From contig MNCI01027417.1 of the NCBI GenBank assembly GCA_015680685.1, positions 5,387 to 69,386 of the forward strand: 64,000 nucleotides of DNA, written 5' to 3'. Below the pieces are notes generated by a model. That model was given only the letters and a program-made list of their open reading frames with translations, did not search any database and had not been told where the DNA came from. The first letter of the stretch is position 1; every line of letters starts with the position of its first letter. Of this stretch, positions 11,498 through 21,726 are shown piece after piece. Made by a program: the position numbers and the translations under genes. The stretch comes from Gnetum montanum. Taxonomy: Eukaryota > Streptophyta > Gnetopsida > Gnetales > Gnetaceae.

Positions 11498-12083
11498 CCT
11501 TGTCAATTTACATAAACAAATGAGGCAAAATTGGAGAGATTGGAAATTCGGAGAGAGGACAAAACCTGCAATCCTTGGGCGCTTAGCACATCTAATTATT
11601 GGCATCCTAGCATATCTCATGTTCATCACATCACATCATCGCATCATATCATCTTGGGGCTAGGCATTTGATTTGCCATCCACATGTGTGTAACTACGCT
11701 TTGACCAGTGCACATTTTTTTAAAAAAACCAACACAAATACAGTTTCATTATTGCCTTCCATTTACATTATTTACTTCGGTTTACGCTTTGTTTACAATA
11801 TAGCTCTATTTATGCTTTATTTATAATTAGTACGCTCTGTTTACATTTCGTGTCGCTGTTTGTATTCCATTTACACCGTTTACGATAACCCCAACGCTAG
11901 CCGTAGCTTATGCTCGGGGAAGTCCTTGGTTGATTTGTTTGTAAACCATCCAAGGCACTTTGCCTTCGTTTCCTTTTTCAGCTTACCCTCAAGCGAAGGC
12001 AGGTTCAGCTGTGCGTGCCCAAAGATCTTTCGATGTATATTTCCTTCCAGCCTTACACCGATGATTTAGGTCAGTACAGTTTT

Positions 12084-12100
12084 TGGCGCTAGAAGGAGGG
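12084..12100 (+). other. Primer-binding site of Tat-2 (putative)
   Basis: TGGCGCTAGAAGGAGGG begins five bases after the LTR end. The equivalent in Tat-1 reads TGGTGCTAAAAGGAGGG. It does not fit the tRNA-Asp complement used by the Athila-like elements here, and I cannot assign the tRNA. Confidence 0.65.
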
Positions 12101-12294
12101 CCAACTCGCTTATTGTTATTGGCTAAAAACGTCACTACCTGTCAAAACTCATCCATCTTGTCCATTTGAGTCTCCTTGTCCTTGTTGATCACGCTGAGCT
12201 TGTCCCTATTAGTCACGTTGAGCTTGTGTCACACAATGCAACAACTGCTTGCAATCCAACTCCATTCGTCTACTCCAGTCCACTCACGTTTATC
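12101..12294 (+). other. Tat-2 leader between PBS and gag
   Basis: Non-coding leader. It holds a two-copy direct repeat near 12185-12230 (TCACGCTGAGCTTGT and TCACGTTGAGCTTGT). The Tat-1 leader at 30747-31244 is longer and richer in similar AGCTTG words. Confidence 0.5.
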
Positions 12295-15000
12295 ATGGAA
12301 TCCTCCCAAGTCAACCCAGTAACACTACCGATTGCTGACTTTGGGGCCGAAGCTTCAAACCCTGTGACTACTACAGAATCCATAACCATTATTGAACACA
12401 TAAATCTTCAAGGCCCTACATGCCAATCCCTCAGGCTACAGGGCAAAGGCCTTATTCACGCGACTCTTACACCAGAATAGTATAACTTTATCTGTGTCAA
12501 AATCCAAGACAACCTACCCATTGATCATGTAGAGAGGGAAGCTAAGCAAGAATATGAATTTATCCACAAAGAAGGACATGAGTGCATTCCTTCAGCATTT
12601 AACATAATCCCAGTGTCTGAAAACCATCATAAACTCATATCCCAGCTTCTTATGGCTAGAAGTCAAGCCTTACAACTACGTCCCATAGAGCCTTAGGATG
12701 AAGAAGATGACTTTGTAGCCCAATCTGAACATGGAGAATCATACCATACCATTAGCCCCCATGCCCACACAAACCCATTATTTCATCCTTTCCTAGAAGA
12801 AATTGTGTTTCCTCCTTCATATGCAAACACTCGAGCACCTGTTCCCCATTCCATTCCTATCTTCTCTGTGCTCAATAACATTCACTCTGATGCATCCACT
12901 TCCATCACTCCTCCACAAGTACAGTCCCAACAACTCCCCCAAACCAACGCAGGGTCGATCTTCCAACCTCAAGTAATTGGAATGCCATCAGTCATATCAG
13001 CTTCCACATCCACCCATTACATACCCCAGGTGCAGATCCATGGGGCATCATTGATTACCCCAACCCAACATGTTCACAGTGTTAATTCACAACCTATGGC
13101 CAGGTAGTGGATTCCACCGACTGTAGTCTCAGTCCAGAATACTATCCCACTGCAACCAACATTAGCCCAACAACCTCCCTTTCCACCAACAATGCAACAA
13201 TTAAACCATTATCATCCACAATCTATGCAATCCACTGCTTTGCCTATTGCCCAAGAATGGGCAAACACACAAAAAATGATGCACTCATTGGCAGAAGAAT
13301 TGAAACGCCTTAAAACTGTGAACATGGAAGAAGTCAAGGTATTAGATTTCTATCAAGATGACCTAATTGACCCCTCAGTTCCACCCTTGACCTTGCCAAA
13401 AGGAGTCTCATTACCTCAACTGACCAAGTACAATGGAGAAGGAGACCCAAATGCCCACCTAGTGACATTTAGAATCGAAAGTCTTTTACTTCAAGCATGG
13501 CCACATGTAGTTTTGTGAGTGTTTGCAATGTCCTTAATTGGAAAATCCTTAGACTAGTACCAATCTTTACCTTGTAGCTCCATATCTTCTTTAGAAATTT
13601 TTTTGCATTAGTTTGTTAGCCATTTCAAGTACAATCTAAAACTTGAAGCCACGTTAGATAGCTTGATTCAAGTTAAACAAGTGCCATTAGAGCCAGCGCA
13701 AAAATTTATCCAAAGATGCAGTGCAGCCTTAAACGAACTTTATGAACCTATCCTCGAAGCATATTTACTCACCATCCTTAAGTCGACTGTGAATGACTTT
13801 ATTAAGTCAAAAATTTACTACCTGAAAGCCCGCACATTGAGCCAAGCATTCGTGCAAATCAAAGACATAGAAGAAGCAGCACAAACAAGTAATGTCCTAG
13901 CCTACTCAACCTTTAGGAGCCAACACACAAGGAAAGATAAATCCAAAACAATGGTAGCAGCAGTGGTTGAGGGAAAACAACCCGCTATCCCAAACAACTA
14001 TGAAAGAACCACACCCACTCATACACCTAAAAATTCTTCAAATAGAAACAACAACATAGGTTATGCCCATACCTTCAAAAGGAAAGACCCTGCTCAATAC
14101 ACACCATTGCCCATGAAGCCTTCACAACTACTTGATCAACTTCTAAAAGCTGGGCTAATTTAACACAAACAAATGTCTCCTGCGGCCTTGCAAAGACATG
14201 ATCACTTTTGCGAATTGGCCAAAAATCCAGCCTTAGCAATAGCCAATGAACCTCCCATTCCAAAAGGCTTTAGGTTGGATAGGTTTTGTGAATATCACCA
14301 ATGGTGTGGTCATAGGACTGATTACTGCTTTACGTTGAAACAAGACATACAATGCATGATTGATAGGGGTGAAGTGGTGTTCGACGAGACAAACCTAGTA
14401 AGACCCCAAAACCAATCCATGGGGGTCTACAAGGATGCTCTCAATACCAATACCAATGATGCCCCATATGTGATTAATACTATCCATGAGGAAGACAGAC
14501 AAGACATTCCTCGAAAGCCTTTTATGATTCGTGGGCATTTAGAAAACACACCTATCCCAAAATATCCTCAAACCCCTTTCACCGTGCGTACATCCCCCAC
14601 ACCATCAAAACCATTCATCATTCGCATACCCCCTTTGATTGCCACCACAACAAACATACCATCTGAAAATCGATCCATTCCCTTTGTGGTCCGAGTGCCA
14701 AAACATCTTGGCGCATAACCTGCCTCCACTTCTTGATGACCTTTGCGAGAACCTCTTGCCAATAGGCTAATAAGAGAGCGACTAGAAAGAGAAAAAAGAG
14801 AGCACATGGAGAGAGAAAACTGTGGACATGAATTAGGACTGCTAAAGCCTACATCGCTAAATGTCGTTCCCATGAGTCCGTCCGTTAATGAGCCTAGTAC
14901 AAGTCACCAAAACAAAGATGAAGTCGCAAGTCATATCCCAAACCTAGCATCCTCAGCTATTAATGTAAAAACCCCTCCACGAGAAATAAAAATGCTGGGT
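12295..15000 (+). pseudogene. gag of Tat-2
   Basis: The start ATG at 12295 (MESSQ) is supported by the same start in Tat-1 (30746, minus strand). The whole region keeps one frame through to protease, with several in-frame stops (for example near 12478, 12697, 13105, 13516, 14161, 14716). At 12478, 12697, 13105 and 14161 the Tat-1 copy has Gln. The central gag domain lies at about 13400-13900 (PPLTLPKGVSLPQLTKYNG, KFIQRCSAALNEL, ARTLSQAFVQIKDIEEAA). The zinc-binding motif near 14280-14330 is FCEYHQWCGHRTDYC, a C-x2-H-x4-H-x4-C form typical of Tat-type gag. A Thr/Pro-rich tail follows. The role is RNA packaging and particle assembly. Inactive. Confidence 0.88.
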
Positions 15001-15663
15001 TAAATGGACCAAATCTCTACGGATAAGAATATCCCAAACAGTAAAGACCTAGCAAATGCGTTAACCCAGGTCACACAAGCCTTAAAACAAAAGAATACTT
15101 CTTTAAGTTTGTATGACTTAGTAATGACTTCACCAGTACACCGAGAGGCTCTCATATGGATGCTAACTTCAATTCCTATTAGTGAGGATCATTCTGCAGA
15201 TGAACCATCCATTTATGCAGTATTATCCCCACAACTTCAGGAATTGAAGACCACATCCCTAGAGTTCCATGTTAAGGACATTAAGCTAGATGAGAAAATA
15301 GGGGAAATCACCATGGCCCCTATGTTTATAATAATACAGGTTGATCATTTCAAAATATGTAGGGTGCATGTCGATGATGGTGTGACAACAAATGTAATAC
15401 CTTTTTCCGTCATCAAAAAATTGGGACTCACTGAACAAGTATAGCTCACAACAACCTCTTTCTTGAGATCTTTCAGTGGTTCTCGTGTGGGAGTGAAAGG
15501 AATGGTTACTTTAGATTTCATAGCTGGTGACCAATTCCCTACATTAGCTGAATTCATAGTGGTTGATGAAATGCCAGGGTTTAATCTGATCCTAGGACGT
15601 CCTTGGCTAGCTCAACTTAAAGTCATATTCACCAATCCATCAGGAGATCCACCTATTCTATGA
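15001..15663 (+). pseudogene. Protease domain of Tat-2
   Basis: Same frame as gag. The retropepsin-like active site reads HVDDGVTTNVIP (D-D-G in place of the usual D-T/S-G) near 15370-15400. The flap and C-terminal landmark is LILGRPWLAQL near 15585-15620. A stop at 15442 lies between them. It would cut the Gag-Pol precursor. Upstream conserved sequence (SLYDLVMTSPVHREAL, then AVLSP) is shared with Tat-1 27860-28043. Confidence 0.8.
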
Positions 15664-16699
15664 GGGTGGTGAGATCATCATACATGGGGATACAACAACA
15701 TCGATCACTTTCTCATACCTTGAGGTAGGTCAAGGGTTAGAAATTGAGTTTGTCAAGACTAAACAAGAAAACATGAACATACATCAGAACGTGAACCCAC
15801 TGTTGACTCACAATCTAGCTAGCACTGAAGAAACACAAGAAGACGCAGATATAGGAGCCATTCCTACTGATGTCCCTTGGTCAGAACTACCCTTTGACAT
15901 CACTGATGAAGGGGAAGGTGAATATAAACTCATACCCATATGCCCAACCCCACACATTAAGCTACAAAAGATCAAGAGGCAACTCAACAACTAGAACGAA
16001 TGAGACGAACTGTCCAAAATGACGTTAAACAACGAACTGTCTGAAATGACATTAAACTACAAACTATCTGAAATGACATTAAACTATGACACGTCTAGTA
16101 TGATGTTAAAACTACCAACATATGTCTGCAATAACATTAAACTAGCCACGGTCAGACATGGCCAGTTCCGTTTAAAACTTCTTAAAAACGTTACTACCTT
16201 TGGTCCACCATGGCATAAAACTAGTAATCCTTTCTTTAACAATAGATGCAATAGTCCATCAAGACTTTAAACTGATGTACCAAGTCCAAAATGGCTTTAA
16301 ACTAGAGCCAACAAATTACAAATTTACAAACTCTCATCATTTTACATTGAATTTTCGCTTACAGGTTACAAGTTAGGATTTAGATTCTTGACAGTCGTTG
16401 CTTTCTTTTCCAAGTATTTACCTTACATCTTGCTTTACACGTTAGAAATTTATGTTACAGTTAGTTGCACACATATACTCTAGAAAATAAAGAAAAACAA
16501 TAAAAAACATGAGAAATAACAAAAAAAACATTTACATAAAACATCAAGATAATGAAAGAATGCAACCATTTTATACCACATTTAAATTCAAGCCATTACA
16601 TCAGTCTTTATACATTCCACCAGCTTAGTTATCCTATGTTCGTTTACACTTTGTAACTCTCCTACTGAGGGAGTATCTCTTATTTTGCTCCTATTTTAA
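15664..16699 (+). other. PR-RT spacer of Tat-2
   Basis: The block 15773-15994 (EDADIGAIPTDVPWSELPFD) has an in-frame counterpart in Tat-1 at 27156-27365, so it probably belonged to the polyprotein. At 16010-16310 there are five or more copies of a short unit with core TGAAATGACATTAAACTA, related to the repeat downstream of integrase. 16310-16690 is AT-rich with no gene. In Tat-1 this is the spacer that holds the antisense gene. Confidence 0.6.
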
Positions 16700-18420
16700 T
16701 TGGTAGGACTGAGCATCATGTCCACCAACAACATCCTCTCAATATTTTCTCTCAATGGATCATACGAAGATGTAGAAAGAGCGATCCACCCAGAATCGTT
16801 GGATCTAAATCCATCCACCTATATGGATTTGATAGCCTCCACTCAAGAAACATCAAACTGGCCTAAAAATGTAGTTAAAACTCTAGATCTAGAAGCTAAC
16901 AATATCACTAAAGATCCTCTGGTTGAAATCCCCATTACCACAGTTAATGACGAAGTCAAAACCTTGAAATTAAATGCCTTACTAAATCCACAACTCGTAG
17001 GTGACATCACTTAGGTTTTAAAAGACAACATAAAAATGTTTGCATGGTCATATACAGACATGCTGGGACTAGACCCCCGAATCATCCAACATAACATTAT
17101 TCTTGATGAAAAAATTAAACCAGTAAAGCAAAAAGCACGAAAGGTTAGACCCAAAGTGGCATTAGCAGTCTACGCTGAGATCACAAAGCTCTACCAAGCT
17201 GGTTTCATCTAAGCCGTCGACTATTCTGATTGGGTATCAAACATTGTTGTACTCCCCAAGAAGAATGGTAGTATACACATATGCATTGACTTCTGTGACC
17301 TCAACATAGTCACTATAAAAGATGACTTTCCTTTGCCTAACATTGATCAACTTATTAACACAACAACTGGACATGCATTGTTATCCTTTATGGACGGATT
17401 TTCAGGCTACAATCAGATAAGAATTAATCCATAGCATCAACTTAGAACAACTTTTATGACACCTTGGGGGACATTTTGTTATACAATGATGCCATTTGGC
17501 CTTAAAAATGCAGGTGCTACATATCAGCGAGCAATGACATACATATTTAGTGACTACATGCTCAATTTTCTCAATGATTATGTTGATGATATAACAGTCA
17601 AGTCTAAAACAACTAAACAATATGCAAAATATCTAGACTTAGTGCTTAAACGTTGTCTCAAATAGGACCTTAGGCTCAACCCAAAAAAGTGTGTATTCGG
17701 TGTTAAAATGGGAAAATTCTTAGTTTCCTAGTTTTCGAAACAGGGATACAGGTATACCCTGATAAGGTTAAAGCGATAACCAATATGCAACCACCAAGAA
17801 ACCTTACCGAACTACGCGGCCTCCAAGGTAGGTTGCAATTCATTAGACACTTTATCGAAAGGCTGACAGATAAGTTGAGTCCCATGCAACATCTATTACA
17901 AAAGAATGTACATTTCTAATGGACTCAACAATGCCAAGAAGCATTTGAGAACATAAAACAAGAGTTGGCCCGGCTACCAACTGTTTATCCTCCACAAAGT
18001 GACAAACCTTTCTACATCTATCTTGCAACTTCTGGTTCTTCCATCGCATCCATGATTTGTCAAAAACGTCAAGATGGGGCTAAGATCCCTGTATATTATC
18101 TAAGCCATGCTTTAATAGCCTACGAACAATGATACAACGACGTAGAAAAATCATGCCTCGTCCTCGTCTTCTCTTTGAAGAAATGGTGGCATTATCTCTT
18201 CTGTAATCGGGTTTACATCATTTGCAAGGATAATGTTCTCCGTGCCTTCACTAATAACATCTATGAGTCAAGTAGGTTAGCTAGGTGAAAAGTGATGATT
18301 GCAGAATTTGATTTACACTATGTCGCTCAATCTTCCACAAAAGATCAAGCCATAGCCATGCAACTAACTGTCTCGCCGACGCATGATCAAGCAACGCTAA
18401 ACCCCAAATCTCAGATGAAA
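16700..18420 (+). pseudogene. Reverse transcriptase and first RNase H of Tat-2
   Basis: The pre-RT segment is 16700-17014. RT motifs are LYQAGFI near 17190, DFPLPNIDQLI near 17325-17360, FMDGFSGYNQI near 17390-17420, and TPWGTFCYTMMPFGLKNAGA at 17459-17518. The catalytic YVDD is at 17579-17590. A frameshift near 17730 leads into the connection (PRNLTELRGLQGRL near 17795-17840) and RNase H (FYIYLATSGSSIASMI near 18010-18060). Stops occur near 17014, 17211, 17432 and 17665. The catalytic Asp pair is present, but the polyprotein is broken in many places. Confidence 0.9.
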
Positions 18421-19001
18421 ATGTTAATAGTATAGACAACGTACCTAATGATTATGAGGCAATCCTCTACTTCGATGGAGCTTCAACCTCTCGAGGAGGA
18501 AGTGCTGCAGCCATTTTAACATATCCCTCTAGAGAAATCCAACCTTCTGCCTACTGCTTAAACTTTCCTTGCACCAATAACCTAGTAGAATACAAAGGTC
18601 TTCTTAGAGGACTTCGAGTAGTGTTAACTTTGGGAATCTCACACCTTGTAGTTTGAGGTGATTCGCAATTAGTTATTAATCAAGTCACTAAATTCTACTC
18701 ATGCAAGGCTCTCCATTTGCAACCATATTATGATTTGACTAAACATCTAGTGAGGCAAGTAGTAGAAGTGGATATACAACACATCCTTAGAAGCAAAAAT
18801 ACCATCACTGATGCACTTGCCACACTAGCCTTAAAGATGACACTTGAAATGTTCCATGCATTTCCTAGTTTTATAACCAGTTGTGCCGAACCTATAATTA
18901 ACACTCTAAATGACGTACCTGTAGCATCTATTAGTACAACACATGCAAGAGAATGGTATGATGATGTAAAAGGGTATCTTCTAAGAGGCGAACCTCCATA
19001 A
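18421..19001 (+). pseudogene. Archaeal-type second RNase H of Tat-2
   Basis: Motifs AILYFDGASTSRGGSAAA near 18450-18510, FPCTNN near 18565, and GDSQLVINQV near 18658-18690 (preceded by an in-frame stop at about 18655). The segment that follows, LQPYYDLTKHL to DALATLALKM, joins to integrase. This second RNase H between RT/RH and integrase marks the Tat/Ogre lineage. A frameshift near 18420 separates it from the first RNase H. Confidence 0.8.
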
Positions 19002-19004
19002 CAC

Positions 19005-20165
19005 TTGACAAATGCTCAAAAGGACGCCGTACGAAAATGTTCCTACCAATACACATTAATAAGAGACACCTTGTGTCGTAAATTGTATGAAGGTATTCTG
19101 CTAATGTGCGTTAGTAGCATCCATGGTCAAATAATTGTAGAACAAATCCATGAAGGACTTTGTGGAGGACACATAGCACCTAAAGCAATGGCAACAAAGA
19201 TTAGGCACTTAGGTTACTATTGGCCACACATGGAATATGATTGCATCTCCAAGGTTAGAACATGTGACATTTGCCAAAAGCATGGTAATCTAATACATGT
19301 ACCACCCAACGAATTGCATACCACACAAATCACATGGCCATTCCAAAAATGGGGTTTAGACTTAATTGGACCAATAACGTCGTCATCTTCTGTAGGCCAT
19401 AGCTTCATTATCACTGCAACTAAATATTTCACAAAGTGGATGGAAGCTATTCCTCTCAGGAAGACCACATCAAAACACATTTGCACCTTCATAATGGAAA
19501 ATATCGTAACTCGTTTTGGCATTCCAATGACCATCGTTATCGACAATGGGCCACAATTTAGTAGCACAGATACCAAAATCTTTTGTGAAAGTCTGGGCAT
19601 TAAACACGCATTTTCATCACCTTACTACCCACAGAGCAATGGTCAAGCGGAGGCTACAAACAAAATTGTCATCATGGTGCTCAAAAAGATGTTGATTCAG
19701 AGTAAGAAATGATGGCATGAACAATTAGTCCACGCATTGTGGGCTTATAGAACGACATATCAAACATCCACAGGTAAAACTCCATATAGTCTTGTATACG
19801 GATCTAAAGCTGTTTTACCTTTAGAATTGCAGGTTCCCTCATTGCGGATAACTCTCTTTGGTCTCCTCGATGAAAGTCAAAATAATGAACTACACATCGC
19901 TGACCTTGACTCGGTAGAGGAGGAATGTGTATGAATGCTTGATCAAATTAAATGGTACTAAAAACAACAGAGGCAAAGGCACAAGCACGATCTTCATAAA
20001 CGCCCGATCTAGTCCTTAAGGCTGCCCGAGAACATCCAGATAAATTCTCAGCCAACTGGGAAGGGCCTTACCTAGTCACCAAGGCATACAACAATGGAGC
20101 ATTCAAACTTGCTGACATGGACGAAAACAAGTTCGCCAATCCTACAAATCATTTGTACTTGAAAA
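19005..20165 (+). pseudogene. Integrase of Tat-2
   Basis: The open block 19005-19712 (235 codons) holds the zinc finger H49, H56, C87, C90 (HEGLCGGH, then CDIC) and the complete catalytic triad D119 (WGLDLIG), D180 (VIDNGPQF) and E216 (NGQAEA), with 35 residues between the last two. A stop follows at 19710. The C-terminal part continues at 19737-19934 (LWAYRTTYQTSTGKTPYSLV) and, frameshifted, to about 20165 (NWEGPYLV). Among the integrases here this has the best preserved core, but the stop removes the C-terminal domain. Confidence 0.92.
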
Positions 20166-20199
20166 AGGTACTATGTCTGACAAACTTGAGGTACGTCAT

Positions 20200-20580
20200 A
20201 ATCCTGGCATCATGACTTAAAACTGATACCATAGAATAGTCCTGGGATGATGACTTAAAACTGATATCACAGAGTAGTCCTGGATCATGACTTAAAATTG
20301 ATACCATAGAGTAGCCCTGGCATCATGACTTAAAACTGATACCACAGAGTTCTATCCGTTATGACACTAAACTGCTACATCCATCCGCCATGACATGAAA
20401 CTAGCATCCAGATTCCACTAAGAATATAAACTAGTTTGCCTCTTCACAGTTTGCTATGATTATAAACTAGCAATGCACCATCCGCCATGATGCTAAATTG
20501 GCACCGTCCAAGGGGTTATGATGTAAAAATAATCCACAACAGTCCACTAAAACTATAAACTAGTGACATCATCAATGACC
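20200..20580 (+). repeat. Degenerate tandem repeat downstream of Tat-2 integrase
   Basis: Repeated core ATGACTTAAAACTGATACC separated by ATAGAGTAGTCCTGG-like spacers in the first half, decaying to CATGACATGAAACTAGCATC and ATGATGCTAAATTGGCACC in the second. Counterpart of Tat-1 3050-3460. Confidence 0.75.
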
Positions 20581-21713
20581 AGGCAAAATTTGAAAAGATG
20601 TATCGCTGCAATCAGCTGTTCATGTTTCACAAAGACTTGTTGCATAATTCATCTCATGGGCCCTAATGAAACTGATGTTGTTCATGATTCTGTCTACTTT
20701 GAAAATTGCACGTGGTGACTCCCTCCTTGTTTAAAGTGTTTAGCTGATTGTTTCATTTGTGGTTTTCTTATTTTCTTGGATTTGTGTTTGCAGGATGACA
20801 CTTCTGAGGTGTTCGTGCATAGATGCACTTCATCATGATGACAAGGTATCACATTTTTCCTTACGCACATGACTGGGTTAATCAATCCGTTCATAAGTAC
20901 ATTCCCGAATCCCAATACATTCCCCTATTTCCCATCATGCTCCCTTATCCTATTCAATTACATCCCCCTTGATACATACCACTCATCTCAAAACTCTTGA
21001 TACACTGTTGCACACTGTAGCTCTCTAAGCAGTTGCGACGCAAAACATAATACATAGTACATGATGCAAAATGCAAGTGCTCATACACAAGCATGGCACA
21101 AAAAGCAAGCTCTTTCAAAAAATAAAAGAAAAAGGAAAAGACAAAATAAAGCGAAAACAAGAAAAAAAAAAGAGAACAAAAAGGTCAAAGAGAAAAATGC
21201 ACAGAAAAGGTCTTCATGACCCCGTTGACATCATAAAGAAAACTATTGGCCATTCTCATACAAGCCCCAGACGAGAAGGCAATTGTCTTGAAAAATAGTT
21301 ACACTTGTGTCTCAAAAAGACCATGTCGCACATCATTATGTGGCTTTGGCTGTTTACAAAAAGCCTTGTAAACACTCTATAAGAGTCTCGTTTCTTCAAA
21401 GAAGGCACGTCCTATGTCTTGGCTCCAAGTTTGCTGAACACTGGCTATGGACAAGGACCAAAATACAGCTCATTCGCATGAGAGCACTCCTCTCCCACAA
21501 TCCCGACAGTAATCATAACCCTTGATCAACTCCTGACTTCCCCTAGTTACAACAACTTGCATCTTGAACCACATCCCCTCAATCCCATGTACTTTTGAAA
21601 ATGGTGCGATAATATCCAACCAAGGGCTGATGGTTAATGTTTGATACTTGCTTGTTCATGGTGTTTGCACTTCTTTGTTGATGCCTCTCAGGTGAATTCC
21701 TCCAAACGTCAAC
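20581..21713 (+). other. Tat-2 3' region with two short conserved frames
   Basis: No pol or envelope-like domain. Frames 21071-21298 (75 codons, Lys/Arg-rich, KRKMHRKGLHDP) and 21307-21525 (72 codons, VALAVY and VSFLQR) align in frame with the Tat-1 frames at 2313-2591 and 2108-2320. A purine-rich run spans 21115-21205. Whether this codes is unresolved. Confidence 0.4.
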
Positions 21714-21722
21714 AAAGAGGGG
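21714..21722 (+). other. Polypurine tract of Tat-2
   Basis: AAAGAGGGG, followed by CCAA and then the 3' LTR start at 21727; identical in Tat-1. Confidence 0.88.
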
Positions 21723-21726
21723 CCAA

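Larger units (their letters stand above)
9715..12078 (+). repeat. 5' LTR of Tat-2
   Basis: 2364 bases, starting TGAAACACCACTAATTTC and ending GGTCAGTACA. It pairs with 21727-24129. The first 150 or so bases and the last 600 or so resemble the Tat-1 LTR; the middle does not and contains coding-like sequence (10128-11215). The TATA box TATAAATA is at 11490-11497. The copy has a 21-base deletion near 10290 relative to the 3' LTR, within the coding-like block. Confidence 0.93.
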
